64,000 nucleotides of DNA from an uncultured Myxococcales bacterium (GCA_903924465.1 CAIYBN010000008.1:62001-126000); one strand, 5' to 3'. Shown: positions 47,301-58,000, counted from the first letter of the stretch. Notes: generated by a model not told the origin, from the sequence alone. Made by a program: numbers and translations.

Positions 47301-48094
47301 CGACGGCGACGCATCATGGACCACGCGAACTGCCAGAAGGCGACGCAGGCGGCGTGGCGTTGCGGATCACACGGTCGCACACGCAGCCGGCACAGCTGGA
47401 GGTGCTGCCCGACGCGCCGGCGCACGAGCAGGTGCAAACGGTGAAGATCGAGGCCAAAGTGCAGGACGACGGTGCCGCGCTGCTGGAGTTGGACTTCGAG
47501 ATGCATGGCCGGTCGGCCGCGGAAGTGCGGGCGCAACTCTGGGTGGACACGTCGCGGCGCGAGCAGATGGAGCAGTTCCTGTCGGCGCGGTTTCCCGGCG
47601 TGGTCGTGCAGAGCCTGACGACGTCGGGCATTGAGCCCATGGCGGAGACGGTCAAGCTGCACGTCCAGGCGCGCGCACCGCAGTGGGCGCATCGCTTGCC
47701 CGATGGCGGGCTGAGCGTGCAGCCGCTGCGGCCGAGTCAGCCGTATGTCCAAATGTTTGGCGTCCAGGCGGGGCGCAAACAGCCGCTGGTGCTGGCGCAT
47801 GCGGCAGAGATGAACCATACCGCTTGGCTTGTGCCGCCGCCTGGCTATGCCGTTGCCCGCCAACTCGCACCCGTGGACGACGCCGTGCGCGGCAAGGACG
47901 GCCAGCCGCTGGGGCAGTTCTCGCTTCGCTGTGAACTGGCGGCGGACGGCGCGCTGACCCTGCGGACGCACTTGCAGCTCGACCGGCGCGTGGTCGCCGC
48001 GGAAGACGTGCCGACGCTGCTGCGCTGGCTGAACGCGGTGGACAACACGCTCCGCGCCGATGTGCCCTTGCTCAAAGTGCCGGTGCGGCCATGA
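44303..48094 (+). CDS. large DUF3857/transglutaminase-core protein with TPR-like midsection
   Basis: 1263 residues from ATG 44303, which gives a clean signal peptide (RLLLLLLLMLPTPAWA) and has AGAGG upstream. ATG 44243, overlapping the PAAR stop, would add 20 residues and suggests coupling. The N-terminal ~600 residues combine a beta-rich segment and TPR-like helices. A DUF3857 domain (about 660-820) precedes a transglutaminase core with an intact triad: Cys943 in FGDCKDKATL, His986 in FNHAIAYV and Asp999 in LDATA. Such proteins are thought to process or cross-link envelope polypeptides; the substrate is unknown. It overlaps the next gene by 4 nt (ATGA). Confidence 0.85.
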   Translation: MRLLLLLLLMLPTPAWADERDVLRQAAARLRRPQGPTALVDVLAAARTLGAVPPAELVRALAPAAQKWLSSAKTRHSVVTEFLTDLVAEAALRSGDASALARFRVTQGVVTQWSWLGPFGDEHGSAFARQSPVEREAQRIGAGQTPPQPSWPGRSTQVSWQPVADGLVGPTGRLHADEWVEQPDDAILFLQAWIRPRQPGLAQVRAGVVGAARLYLDGVALVQLPEHAEQFGLSASVPAMADVPLATVALTAGWHRLLVKLAPGAGRLPVRIAWTDAAGAPLALDVRADLPGPAESLAQALTPTDVEAHEPPWQPDGAVGLHWPLEGPLPKPSPLPILVALGWHSWPLHTDVMERLLALDVSELPADGDVAVGHALLAGELGDRIDRLRLWAAVLPDDVQLLMAQATALDAMGKTPLAHRLWRDWTERTGRLPEAEFVRGCVLRSALWTRLGGDAVATDLLAQCATRWPDAPELLEARIRDAVARDDLAGAVALHQHRARLEPGRLDVQMSLLTALIDADRLADAQALATRLAQQFPARSRGWEILARHALARNQPAEALSDLAKLPSHLVRATTLELQARALAQTHDQPEQAIAALKTAIERAPARADLRWRLAQLQPDGEFFTPYRRDLAALVHTEQALPRPYAAEDRLVQTVIQGVGNGQQAQYEVLVRYLGPGCEANQSVDIDYAPTLSRVDVLQAVIVREDGRIEPCTNQTVDQFGEDASGMYFDLERITLHFNNLRPGDALVVEHVERDLAPTPFGLVFGELLTLADVRPVRQTDVVVLLPAGTPVRAQVVDPRPHQPAMPQMVQRQVQSADRHDGGAWDEWRLQLGPQAAVVSEHNMPGTTDVMPYLHVSTFANWTTLSQWWSQLAAEAIAPRGTDPVVHAEALRLTQGLTTEEEKVRAIFAFATTQVRYVGLEFGIHSLKPHAVREVLQRAFGDCKDKATLLVALLAEVGIAAEVALVRTADNGQLHDSVASLGVFNHAIAYVPSLNWWLDATATHHGPRELPEGDAGGVALRITRSHTQPAQLEVLPDAPAHEQVQTVKIEAKVQDDGAALLELDFEMHGRSAAEVRAQLWVDTSRREQMEQFLSARFPGVVVQSLTTSGIEPMAETVKLHVQARAPQWAHRLPDGGLSVQPLRPSQPYVQMFGVQAGRKQPLVLAHAAEMNHTAWLVPPPGYAVARQLAPVDDAVRGKDGQPLGQFSLRCELAADGALTLRTHLQLDRRVVAAEDVPTLLRWLNAVDNTLRADVPLLKVPVRP

Positions 48095-51000
48095 AGCGTC
48101 TCCTGCTCCTGCTGCTGCCGTTGACTGCCTGCAGTGCCGTGCTGAGCGCGCTGGATCCGGGCGTGGATGCGGTCCGCTTGGACGAGAGGCTCAAGGCGCG
48201 CGCGGTTGGAGCCCATGGATTTGTCCAGACGACTTGGCTCTGTTTGCTCCACGGTCGCGGCTGCGAACGCCTGACACAGACGCCATCCCTGTGGCTGCCG
48301 GAACCGGAGGCGCTGCTGGAAGCACAGCTGGCGCTGGCGCTGGCGTCGGACGGGCTGGGTGCCGTTGCGCCACGCCTGGATGCGTGGCTCGCACTGGCGG
48401 ATGTGGCAGCCCACGCCTTGCCGGCTGACAGCGACCGCGCGGACCGGCTGCTGACGGTTGCGGTGGAAGCGCTGGGGAAGCTCGCGCTGCGCGATCACGC
48501 GCTCGTGACGACCCGGATCCAAGCGCAGCCCGCCGTTCTGCAACGATGGCTGAGTGTGGGGTCGACGATCGAGCGCTGGCGGCGGCAGCGGTCGCTGGCT
48601 TCCTGGCTCGATCTCGCGCAGCCGCACGTGCAAGGCCTCGCGACTGTCCCGCTGGCGTTGGCGCTCGTGCCCCAACCGTTGTCGCGCCGGCTTTTCACCG
48701 GCCTGACCCAGGTGGCGGATGTCCTGCCGCCGACGACGGCCGCACGGCTCCTGCCGCCGCCGGAGACCGCGGAATTGGCCTATGCGCTTCCAGTCCGCGA
48801 CGCAGGCGTCTATCGCCTTCAGGCGCGGTTTCACGTGACCCAGCAGCGATCGCTGCTGCTGAGTCTGGACTCGCCAAAGCCGGTGCGTGTGTGGTGCGAT
48901 GGCCGGCCGTTGACGCGGGTGGATCCGGGTGATGCCGACGCACGCGATGCCACCTGGCTCGACCTGCCGGTTGGCGAGCACGTGCTGGATCTGGCTGTGC
49001 CGATTGGCCAAAACGGCCAGCCGCTGGCGTTGGCGCTCGTGCCTGGGGATCCGGCCGTGAAGCCGTCGCTGCAGCCCGCTTGGCACGCGACCTTGGACAA
49101 CGTGCTCGAGGTCCTGCGGCAGCCCGAGAGTGAGGCGGCAGCGCGATTGGCCCAGCGATTTCCACAAGCGTTGTTGCCGTCGGATGCGGAGATCCAGCGT
49201 GCGGACATTGGCGATTCGGAAACGCTGCCGCCAGCGCAAGCGGTGGACGCGCTGCTGGCGCATTGGCCGGGCCATGCCGACGCGCAGCTCGTGCGGTCGG
49301 TGCATACGCGGGAAGCGGGTCAAGCTCAGCTGGCGTGGCAGGCCCTCCAGGCCATGCAGACATCGCCATCGGTCGATACTGCGCCGTCGCCGTTGGTGGC
49401 GCCGTTGCGCGGCGATGTGCAACTGGAATGGGCCATGACCTATCAGGCGCTCGGTCTGCCGGATCTGGCGGCGCTCGCGGCTGAATCGGCGGTCGCGATG
49501 CAGCCACAGGATTGCCGGACCCTCACGCGGGCGCTGTCGATAGGCCAGGATACGTTGGACCGGCCGTTGATTCGCCGGCTGCTGGACCGCCAGCTCCACT
49601 GTCCGCACGACCGCCTGACCCAGGCTTTTGCCCAGTCGATGGTGGGCCGGCTGGACGACGCGCTGGCGACGTTGCTGCAGGTTCAAGCGGAGCCCGCACA
49701 CGCCCGTGAGGCCTCCGGGCTCGCGCAGTTGATGGCCCAAACCCTGCACAAAGCGCCGCCGCCGCGGCCGGCTTGGGGCGAGGATGCGCAAGGAGATCTC
49801 TGGCAGGCCGTGCAGCAAGGCGAAGTGCGCCACGACCGTCAGGCAATCCAGCAGGCGCTGCACAGTCTGCTGACCGCGCCTGGACTGCCTTTGGAGGCGC
49901 GTCAGAAAGCCATCCAGGCGGGAGCCCAGCCCATTTGGCAGTCGTTCCTGCGCGACGGCGAAGTGTTGGCGCGAACGGAGGTGACTGACGCTTTTGCCCA
50001 TGGATCCGCGACCGTCTGGCTGCTGGATCAGGAAATCGTGCAGCTTTTGCCAGATGGCGGGGCGATTCGGCGGGTGCATCAGGTGGTGCGCGTCCGCGAA
50101 GACGCGGCGGCTGATGCCGTGGGTGAGATTCGCGTCGGTGAAGGGGCAGATTTGGAGCTGGCGCGGACGATCCTCGCGGATGGAACGCTCGTGCTCCCGG
50201 CTGAAACCGACGACAAAGAGACGATTTCCCTGCGCGCCGTGTCCGCGGGGACGACCGTGGAGTTTGCCCAAGTCGCCTATGTGGCGCCCGATGATGCCGC
50301 GACGGGCGCCACGCGGCTACCGTTGTTTCACATGCAGTCGACGGACGCGCCGGTCGCGCTGTCCGAGTACATCGTACTGGCGCCGCAAGGCCTGCCGGTG
50401 CAAATGGATGCGTCGCCGGCTGCGGGAACGCCACGCGTGCAGCAGGTCGGTGCCTTTACCGCCTATGTGTACACGCGGACGGCGCTGCCGCGTGTCCGGA
50501 GCGAGCCCCGCGCGGTGCGTGCGGAGCGCGTGCTGCCAACCGTCCGTGCGCTGACGCGACCGAGCCTCGCCGCGCTCCTGGAGCCGTGGAACGAGGCGTT
50601 GGCGGCCTACGTGCAGAGTCGTTCGCCGGCACTGCGCACCTGGCGGGCGTCGCTCGCGCAGCTGCCACTGTCGCTCGTGCGTTGGCAAAAGCTGGCGGCG
50701 CGGTTGGCGCTGACGGTGCAGCATGCCCATGAGGGCGGGCTGCCTGGCCGCCCGGAAACGGCCCTGGCCGAAGGCAAAGGCGATCGCGCGGCGACGTTCT
50801 ACACGCTGGCGCGGCAGCTGGGCGCGGATGCTTGCCTCGTGCGCGTGCTGCCGTTGGCGCGTCTGCCCGCGCCGGATCCGCTCGAGGCCAACGCGCCGCT
50901 GGATCCGGACGACTACGGCCTGGAACTCGTGCGTCTGCGTGTGCAATTGCCCAACGAAACGACGACGACGGACATCTGGTACGACCCAGCGCAGGACGGC

Positions 51001-51729
51001 GGACGACTGAACCACGTGCGGGCCGGGCTGCGAGGTCGCGCGGGTTTGCTCTGCGGCTGTGCCACGCCGCCGGTCGATCCGCGCGTGACGGTTCCGGCGC
51101 TCGGGGAAGGTCAGGACCGCAGGACCACGGAGGTGACGCTGGAGTGGGCGGAAGATGGTCGCGTGATCGGCATCGTGCATGAGCAACTGCGCGGTGCTTT
51201 GGCGAGCACGGTGCGCGCGTTTCTGCGTGGCAATGGCGGCAACGACCACGAGCTGGTGCAGCAATTGGCCGATGGCGCTTTCAACGGTGCGGCGCTGCAA
51301 TTGCTGACGATCGACGGCCTGGCCGGTGAAGGCGACGTCGCGCTGGCTTATGAAGTGACGCTGGCGACGGATTCCGCCCGGGCGGAAGCGCTTGATCTGG
51401 ATTTGTGGGCGGATACCTTGGGTCAAACGTATGCGCAGCTGCCGGTTCGAGCGACCTCACTGCTGTTTAGCCACGCGACGGATCACCGCGTGACCGTCCG
51501 CGTTCTGGACGGCGGCAGCGCGGTGCGGGAATTGCCGCTTGACGTCGCCGTGGACCTGGCCGACGTGCGCTACCAGCGAAACATGCGGCACGACGGTTCG
51601 GCGGTCGTCGTCACGCGGCAGATCTGGACGCGTCCGGCGGTGATCCAGTCCCAAGACTATGGCGTTTTTGCTCAATCATTGCGAGCTATTGACGCCGCAG
51701 ACCACGTCCGGCTGCGGCGCTCGCCTTGA
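48091..51729 (+). CDS. DUF3857-type lipoprotein, paralogue with a lost transglutaminase cysteine
   Basis: 1212 residues. The signal MKRLLLLLLPLTAC makes it a lipoprotein (Cys14). The layout follows the upstream protein: N-terminal beta region, TPR-like middle, a DUF3857-like domain (about 645-760: EIVQLLPDGGAIRRVHQVVRV...), then a transglutaminase-like segment. Where the neighbour has GDCKDKATLLVALLAEVGI, this protein reads GKGDRAATFYTLARQLGA, with no cysteine, so the enzyme is probably inactive. The C-terminal ~230 residues are beta-rich. It could serve as regulator or partner of the active copy, anchored in the outer membrane. The 4-nt ATGA overlap implies matched synthesis. Confidence 0.8.
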   Translation: MKRLLLLLLPLTACSAVLSALDPGVDAVRLDERLKARAVGAHGFVQTTWLCLLHGRGCERLTQTPSLWLPEPEALLEAQLALALASDGLGAVAPRLDAWLALADVAAHALPADSDRADRLLTVAVEALGKLALRDHALVTTRIQAQPAVLQRWLSVGSTIERWRRQRSLASWLDLAQPHVQGLATVPLALALVPQPLSRRLFTGLTQVADVLPPTTAARLLPPPETAELAYALPVRDAGVYRLQARFHVTQQRSLLLSLDSPKPVRVWCDGRPLTRVDPGDADARDATWLDLPVGEHVLDLAVPIGQNGQPLALALVPGDPAVKPSLQPAWHATLDNVLEVLRQPESEAAARLAQRFPQALLPSDAEIQRADIGDSETLPPAQAVDALLAHWPGHADAQLVRSVHTREAGQAQLAWQALQAMQTSPSVDTAPSPLVAPLRGDVQLEWAMTYQALGLPDLAALAAESAVAMQPQDCRTLTRALSIGQDTLDRPLIRRLLDRQLHCPHDRLTQAFAQSMVGRLDDALATLLQVQAEPAHAREASGLAQLMAQTLHKAPPPRPAWGEDAQGDLWQAVQQGEVRHDRQAIQQALHSLLTAPGLPLEARQKAIQAGAQPIWQSFLRDGEVLARTEVTDAFAHGSATVWLLDQEIVQLLPDGGAIRRVHQVVRVREDAAADAVGEIRVGEGADLELARTILADGTLVLPAETDDKETISLRAVSAGTTVEFAQVAYVAPDDAATGATRLPLFHMQSTDAPVALSEYIVLAPQGLPVQMDASPAAGTPRVQQVGAFTAYVYTRTALPRVRSEPRAVRAERVLPTVRALTRPSLAALLEPWNEALAAYVQSRSPALRTWRASLAQLPLSLVRWQKLAARLALTVQHAHEGGLPGRPETALAEGKGDRAATFYTLARQLGADACLVRVLPLARLPAPDPLEANAPLDPDDYGLELVRLRVQLPNETTTTDIWYDPAQDGGRLNHVRAGLRGRAGLLCGCATPPVDPRVTVPALGEGQDRRTTEVTLEWAEDGRVIGIVHEQLRGALASTVRAFLRGNGGNDHELVQQLADGAFNGAALQLLTIDGLAGEGDVALAYEVTLATDSARAEALDLDLWADTLGQTYAQLPVRATSLLFSHATDHRVTVRVLDGGSAVRELPLDVAVDLADVRYQRNMRHDGSAVVVTRQIWTRPAVIQSQDYGVFAQSLRAIDAADHVRLRRSP

Positions 51730-51743
51730 CTTTCGCTGTTCTG

Positions 51744-51758
51744 CGACCAAACTGGTCG
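51744..51758. promoter_or_regulatory. inverted repeat upstream of the winged-helix gene
   Basis: CGACCA, AAC, TGGTCG (perfect 6-bp arms, 3-bp centre). It overlaps a possible promoter (TTGACT at 51726-51731, 16 nt, CAAACT at 51748-51753) and lies 23 nt before the ATG of a DNA-binding-type protein, so it could be an autoregulatory operator. Confidence 0.35.
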
Positions 51759-51781
51759 TAGTTCACCTGCAGGACATCACC

Positions 51782-52039
51782 ATGCGCGACCAGTTTCCCT
51801 TTCTCCCCGACAATGCTGACGCCGCCAAGAAAGGCCTGATCAAGTATCTCGCCCGCCAAGGCGGTTCTTGCCCGATTGCAGACTTGCATACCTTCAGCAC
51901 CGCGCGATTTGCCGCGGGCCATCAGGCCTTTTCTGCGCTGATGGAATGGCTGGTCGCCGACGAATTGCTGATGTACGACGGCAGCACGTTCCACTTGACG
52001 GACAAGGGTTTGGCCCTGTCCAAGACCATGCTGTTCTGA
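51782..52039 (+). CDS. small winged-helix-like protein
   Basis: 85 residues from ATG 51782 with CAGGA upstream. Helices AKKGLIKYLARQGG, ADLHTF and GHQAFSALMEWLVADELL are followed by a beta wing (LLMYDGSTFHLTDKG), the pattern of a compact winged helix-turn-helix. No partner domain. It may be a transcription regulator, possibly binding the inverted repeat at 51744-51758. It converges on the giant repeat lipoprotein, leaving only 4 bp between stop codons. Confidence 0.6.
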   Translation: MRDQFPFLPDNADAAKKGLIKYLARQGGSCPIADLHTFSTARFAAGHQAFSALMEWLVADELLMYDGSTFHLTDKGLALSKTMLF

Positions 52040-52043
52040 ACGC

Positions 52044-55000
52044 TTACCGGATGTAGATGGCGCCGGTCTTCCACTGGACGCCTTCGTTGCCGCCGAAGCC
52101 ACCACCGCCACCGCCGCGATAGCCGCGCGCGCGCACCTGGAAGTCGGTGTAGGTTGCGCCCAGAGTGATCGTGCGCGTGTACGACGGCGAGTTCACGCCG
52201 TTCGCCAGCTGGATGTACGCCGTATTCGGCGGCGCCAAGGCTGCAGCTGGTCCTGCGCAGAAATCGTCGACGCCGTTCACACTGTAGCAGTTCGTGCCGA
52301 GATCGAAATTGCCGTTGGTGCCGTCGTAGCCCGTCAGGACCACGGCTTCATAGTGCAACTGCGTGTATGAAGGCCAGTTTGCCGTCGTGTTCGCGCCGAT
52401 GCACAGCACCTGATTGGCGTTTGTCGTCGGGTTGAAACCGTACCAGGACTGCCACAGCGTTGCGTTCATGAGGCAATTGCCCTGCGCCGGGTTCGGGTTC
52501 GTCACCGTCAGCAACGTATTGGCCCAGCTGTTGTCGATCTTTTCCCAGCCGCCGCCCCAGTTGGTCATTTCGCAATAGACCTTGTACTCGTCGCCCGTGC
52601 TGCCGCCATTCGGATCGATCCAGTACGTGCCGCTCGCGCCGGCAGGGTAGGCCGTGTGAATTTGATTGCAGCTCGTGCCAGGTGTGATGTTCGCGCCCGG
52701 TGAGCAGGTGCCCGTCAAGCACACGCCGATGTCGCCGCAGGCCGTGCCGTTCAGGACGCTGTGCGCGCAGCCGGTTGCGGGGGCGCAAGAATCGCCCGTG
52801 CACGGGTTGCCGTCGTCGCAGTTGACCGCAGTGCCGCCGCATATGCCGCCGGCGCACTTGTCGGGGCTCGTGCATTGGCTGTTGTCATCGCACCCGGCGG
52901 CGTTGTTGGTCGTCTTGCAGCCCAATGCAATGTCGCAATAGTCATCGGTGCAGATGTTGCCGTCGTTGCAGACCACCGCCGTGCCGCCGCACGCGCCGCC
53001 GGAGCACTTGTCGGGATTGGTGCAGGCGCTGCCGTCGTTGCAGCCAAGCGCGTTGTTGGGGAACACGCATCCGGACGCCGGGTTGCAGGTGTCGTCGGTG
53101 CAGATGTTGCCGTCGGTGCAGGTTTCCAGCGCGCCGGGCACGCACACGGTGTTGGCGCAGGTGTCGCCGATGGTGCACACGCTGCCGTCGCTGCAACCCA
53201 CCGTGTTGGCGGGGAAGGAGCAGCCCGTCGCGGCGATGCAGTTGTCGTTGGTGCAAATGTTGCCGTCGCTGCAGACAATCGGCGTGCCGGAGCAAACGCC
53301 CGCGGCGCACTTGTCCGGGTTCGTGCAGGCGCTGCCGTCGTCGCAGCCGAGCGTGTTGTTCACCGTCTGACAGCCGACTGCCGGGCTGCACGAGTCGGTG
53401 GTGCACGGGTTGCCGTCGTCGCAGTTCTGCGGCGTGCCGGCCTGGCAACTGCCGCCGGAACAGAAATCGCCGACGGTGCACTTGCTGCCCAAGCTGCACG
53501 AAGCGGTGTTGTTGGTGTACACGCAGCCGCTGGCGGGGCTGCAGCTGTCCGAGGTGCAGCCGTTGCCGTCGTTGCAGGTGACGGCCGCGCCGGATTGGCA
53601 GCTGCCGCCGGAACAGACGTCGCCGCTGGTGCAGGCGTTGTTGTCGTCGCAGTTCGTGGTCAGGTTCGTGTGGAGGCAGCCGGCGACCGTGTCACAGATA
53701 TCTGAGGTGCACGGGTTGTTGTCGTTGCAGTTGAGCGCGGTGCCGCCGGGCTGGCAGGCGCTGGACGCGCAGATGTCGCCGATGGTGCACGCATCGCCGT
53801 CGGAGCACGTCTTGGTGTTCGCCGTGTAAACGCAGCCGCCGACGTTGTTGCAGTTGTCGGTGGTGCAGACGTTGTTGTCGTTGCACACCTGACCCGGGCC
53901 AGAAACGCACGACCCGCCGCCGCAGACGTCGGGTGTTGTGCAGTCATTGCCATCCGAGCAAGGCAGCGTGTTGTTGGTGTTGACGCAGCCCGTGCTGGCG
54001 TTGCAGGAATCGTTGGTGCACGGATTGTTGTCGTCGCAATTCGGCGCGGCGCCGGGGACGCAGTTGCCGGCCGAGCACGCATCGTTCAGGGTGCAGGCGT
54101 TGTTGTCCGTGCAGGAACCGACGTAAGGCGCTGTCGTGCAGCCACTCGCCGGGACGCAGCTGTCGGTCGTGCAGACATTGCCATCGTTGCAGACGATGGT
54201 CGCGCCAGGCTTGCACGCGCCGCTTGCGCAGATGTCGCCGTTGGTGCAAGCGTTGTTGTCATTGCAGCTCAGGGTGTTGGCGGCGAACACGCAGCCAGAG
54301 GAGGCGTTGCACGAATCGGTGGTGCAGTCGTTGTTGTCGTTGCAGACCGTGGTCGGTCCCGGCACGCACGAGCCGCCTGAGCAGGCATCGCCCACGGTGC
54401 ACACGTTGCCATCTGAACACGTCGCCGTTGTGATCGTGAAGACGCAGCCGGTCACGGCGTTGCACGTGTCGGACGTGCAGGGATTGCTGTCGTTGCAGGT
54501 TACCGCGGCGCCGCCCGCGCAAGCACCGCTGGCGCACGCATCGCCTTGGGTGCACGCGTTGCCGTCCGAACAGCCGTTGGTGTTGAACGGATGGACGCAG
54601 CCGCCGCTGACGTTGCAGGAATCCGTGGTGCACGGGTTGCCGTCGTCGCAGTTGATCGACGCGCCAGGCACGCAGGCGCCGCCCGAACAGGCATCGCCGT
54701 TGGTGCACGCGTTGTTGTCCGAGCACGACGCGGCATTGTTGGTGTTGACGCAACCTGTCGTCGGATCGCAGGCGTCGTCCGTGCAGATGTTGCCGTCGTT
54801 GCAGGTCGCGAGCGCGCCGGGCTGGCACGTGCCGCTGGCGCAGACATCGCCGTTGGTGCATGCGTTGTTGTCTGTGCACGTCAGCACGTTGTTGGTGTGG
54901 ACGCAGCCGCTGCCGGCGTTGCAGGAGTCCGTGGTGCACAGGTTGCCGTCGTCGCAAGGCAGCGCGGCACCGGGCACACACGTGCCGCTGGCGCACAGGT

Positions 55001-58000
55001 CGTTGACCGTGCAGCTGTTGCCGTCCGAGCACGTCAGCGCGTTGTTGGTGTAGACGCAACCGGTTGCCGGGTTGCAAGCGTCGGTCGTGCAGGGGTTGCC
55101 ATCGTTGCAAGTGACGCTCGGGCCGCTGGCGCAGGAACCGGCCGCGCACGTGTCGCCTTGCGTGCACGCACTGCCGTCGCTGCAAGGCGCCGTGTTGTTG
55201 GCGTTGACGCAGCCCGTGGCGATGCTGCAGCTATCCGAGGTGCACAGGTTGTTGTCGTTGCAGTCGATGGTCGCGCCGGAATGGCAGCTGCCACCCGCGC
55301 AGACGTCGCCGCTGGTGCAGGCGTTGTTGTCGTCGCAAGCGATGGTCAAGTTGCTGTGCACGCAGCCGGCGCTGGTGTCGCACGAATCCGTCGTACACGG
55401 GTTGTTGTCGTCGCAGTTGGGCGCAGATGCACCGGGCTGGCAGGCGCTGGCCGAGCAGATGTCGCCCAGCGTGCAGGCATTGCCATCCGAGCAGCTGTTG
55501 CTGTTGGGCGTGAATGCACACCCGCCGACGTTGTTGCAGTTGTCGGACGTGCACGGGTTGTTGTCGTTGCACGCCTGGCCGGGACCGGACACGCAGGTGC
55601 CGCCGCCGCAGACGTCTGGCGTTGTGCAGTCGTTGCCGTCCGAGCAAGGCAGTGTGTTGTTGCTGTTGACGCAGCCGCTGCCGGCGTTGCACGAGTCGCT
55701 GGTGCACAGGTTGTTGTCGTCGCAGTTCAGCGCGGTGCCGGGCACGCAGTTGCCGCCCGAACAGGCGTCGCCGAGCGTGCACGCGTTGTTGTCGGTGCAC
55801 GAGCCCGCGTGTGGCGTTGCGACGCAACCGGAGTTCGGGTCGCAGCTGTCGGTGGTGCATGGATTGCCGTCGTTGCAGACGATGGTCGCGCCCGGCGCGC
55901 AGGCAGAATTGGCGCAACCATCTCCCGAGGTGCACGCGCTGCCGTCGCTGCACGGCAGGCTGTTGGCGGTGAACACGCAACCGGACGCCGGGTTGCACGC
56001 GTCGTTGGTGCAGAGGTTGTTGTCGTTGCAGACGGTCGAGGGGCCCGCGATGCAGGCGCCGCCGGAACAGGCGTCGCCCACGGTGCAGACGTTGCCGTCG
56101 GAGCAGCTTGCCGTCGTGTTGGTGAAGACGCAACCGGTGCTGGAATTGCACGTGTCGGACGTGCAGGGGTTGCTGTCGTTGCAGATCTCCGCGGCGCCCG
56201 GCTGGCACGCGCCGCCCGCGCACGCGTCGCCCTGGGTGCACGCGTTGCCGTCTGAACAGCCGTTGGTGTTGAACGCGTGGACGCAGCCGCCGCTGATGTT
56301 GCAGGAATCGGTCGTGCACGGGTTGCCGTCGTCGCAACCGACCGCCGCGCCGGGTTGGCACGCGCCGCTGGCGCAGACGTCGCCGTTGGTGCACGCATTG
56401 TTGTCCGAGCACGTCGCCGCGTTGTTGCTGTGGACACAACCGCTCGTCGGGTCGCAGATATCGTCGGTGCACGGGTTGCTGTCGTTGCAGCTGACGATTG
56501 TGCCGGGCTGGCACGCGCCGGTCGCGCAGACATCGCCGCTGGTGCACGCGTTGTTGTCTGAGCAAGCCAGCGTGTTGTTGCTGTGCACGCAGCCGTTCGT
56601 CGCGCTGCACGAGTCGGTGGTGCACGGGTTGCTGTCGTCGCAGCCGAGCGCTGCACCGGGCACGCACGCACCGCCAGCGCACGCGTCGTTGACGGTGCAC
56701 GTGTTGCCATCGGAGCAAGCCTGTGTGTTGTTGGTGAACACGCAGCCGCTGGCCGCGCTGCAGACATCGCTGGTGCAGGGATTGCCGTCGTTGCAGGTGA
56801 CCGTCGCGCCCGGCACGCAGGAGCCGCCGCCGCAGGTATCGCCCTGTGTGCAAGCGCTGCCGTCGCTGCACGGGACGGTATTGTTGACGTGCGTGCAGCC
56901 GTTTTGCGTGTCGCAGAGTTCGGAGGTGCAGGGATTGCCATCGTCGCATGGCGCCACGGTACCGCCGGTGCACACGCCCAGCAGGCACTTGTCGTTCAAC
57001 GTGCAGGAGCTGCCGTCGTCGCAGGTCGCGGTGTTCGGGGTGAACACGCAACCGGTCGCGGCGTTGCAGGAGTCGTCGGTGCAGGGGTTGCCATCGGCGC
57101 AAGGCAGCGTGCTACCGGGAACGCAGACGCCGCCCGAACACTGGTCGCCCAACGTGCAGACGCTGCCGTCCGAGCAGGAGGCCGTCGTCGGGCTGTTCAA
57201 GCAGCCGGCGACGGGGTCGCAGGTGTCGGCGGTGCATGGGTTCTTGTCGTCGCAATTGGCAACCGCGCCCGGCACGCACGCGCCGCCGCTGCACACGTCG
57301 TTGACCGTGCACCCGTTGTTGTCGCTGCAGCCATCGCTGTTGAGCAGGAAGGTGCATCCGCCGGTTGCGTCGCACGTGTCCGTTGTGCAGGGATTGCCGT
57401 CATTGCAAGGCAGCGACGCGCCGGGGATGCACGCGCCGCCTGCGCACAGGTCGCCTTGGGTGCACACGCTGCCGTCGCTGCACGCCAGGGTGTTGTTGGT
57501 CGTCACGCAGCCCAGCTTTGCATCGCAGGATTCGGTGGTGCAGAGGTTACCGTCGTCGCAAGTCGTCGCCGCGCCGGGAAGGCAGACGCCGTCCGAACAC
57601 GCGTCGCCGACCGTGCAGGCATTGCCGTCGCTGCAGCTGTCGGTCGTTGGCGTGAATACGCAGCCGCCGGTTTGCGAGCAACTGTCCGCGGTGCACGGAT
57701 TGCCATCGCTGCAGGGTGTGGTCGTGCCAGGCGTGCAGATGCCGCCGCCGCACACGTCGCCGACCGTGCAGGAATTGCCGTCGGAACAGGAGAGGATGTT
57801 GTACGTCGTCACGCAGCCTTTGACCGGGTCGCATGCATCGGTCGTGCAGACGTTGCCGTCGTCGCAGGTGCTCGACGCGCCCGGTACGCACTCGCCGCTC
57901 ACGCACGCGTCGCCGACGGTGCAGACATTGCCATCGGTGCAGGCATCGGTCGTGATGGTGTTGACGCAGCCGATGGTTGGGTCGCACGAATCCTTGGTGC

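Noticed and set aside
45920-47971. 683-codon minus-strand frame inside the transglutaminase gene
   Set aside because: Antisense to a gene with an intact catalytic triad; composition is that of a shadow frame.
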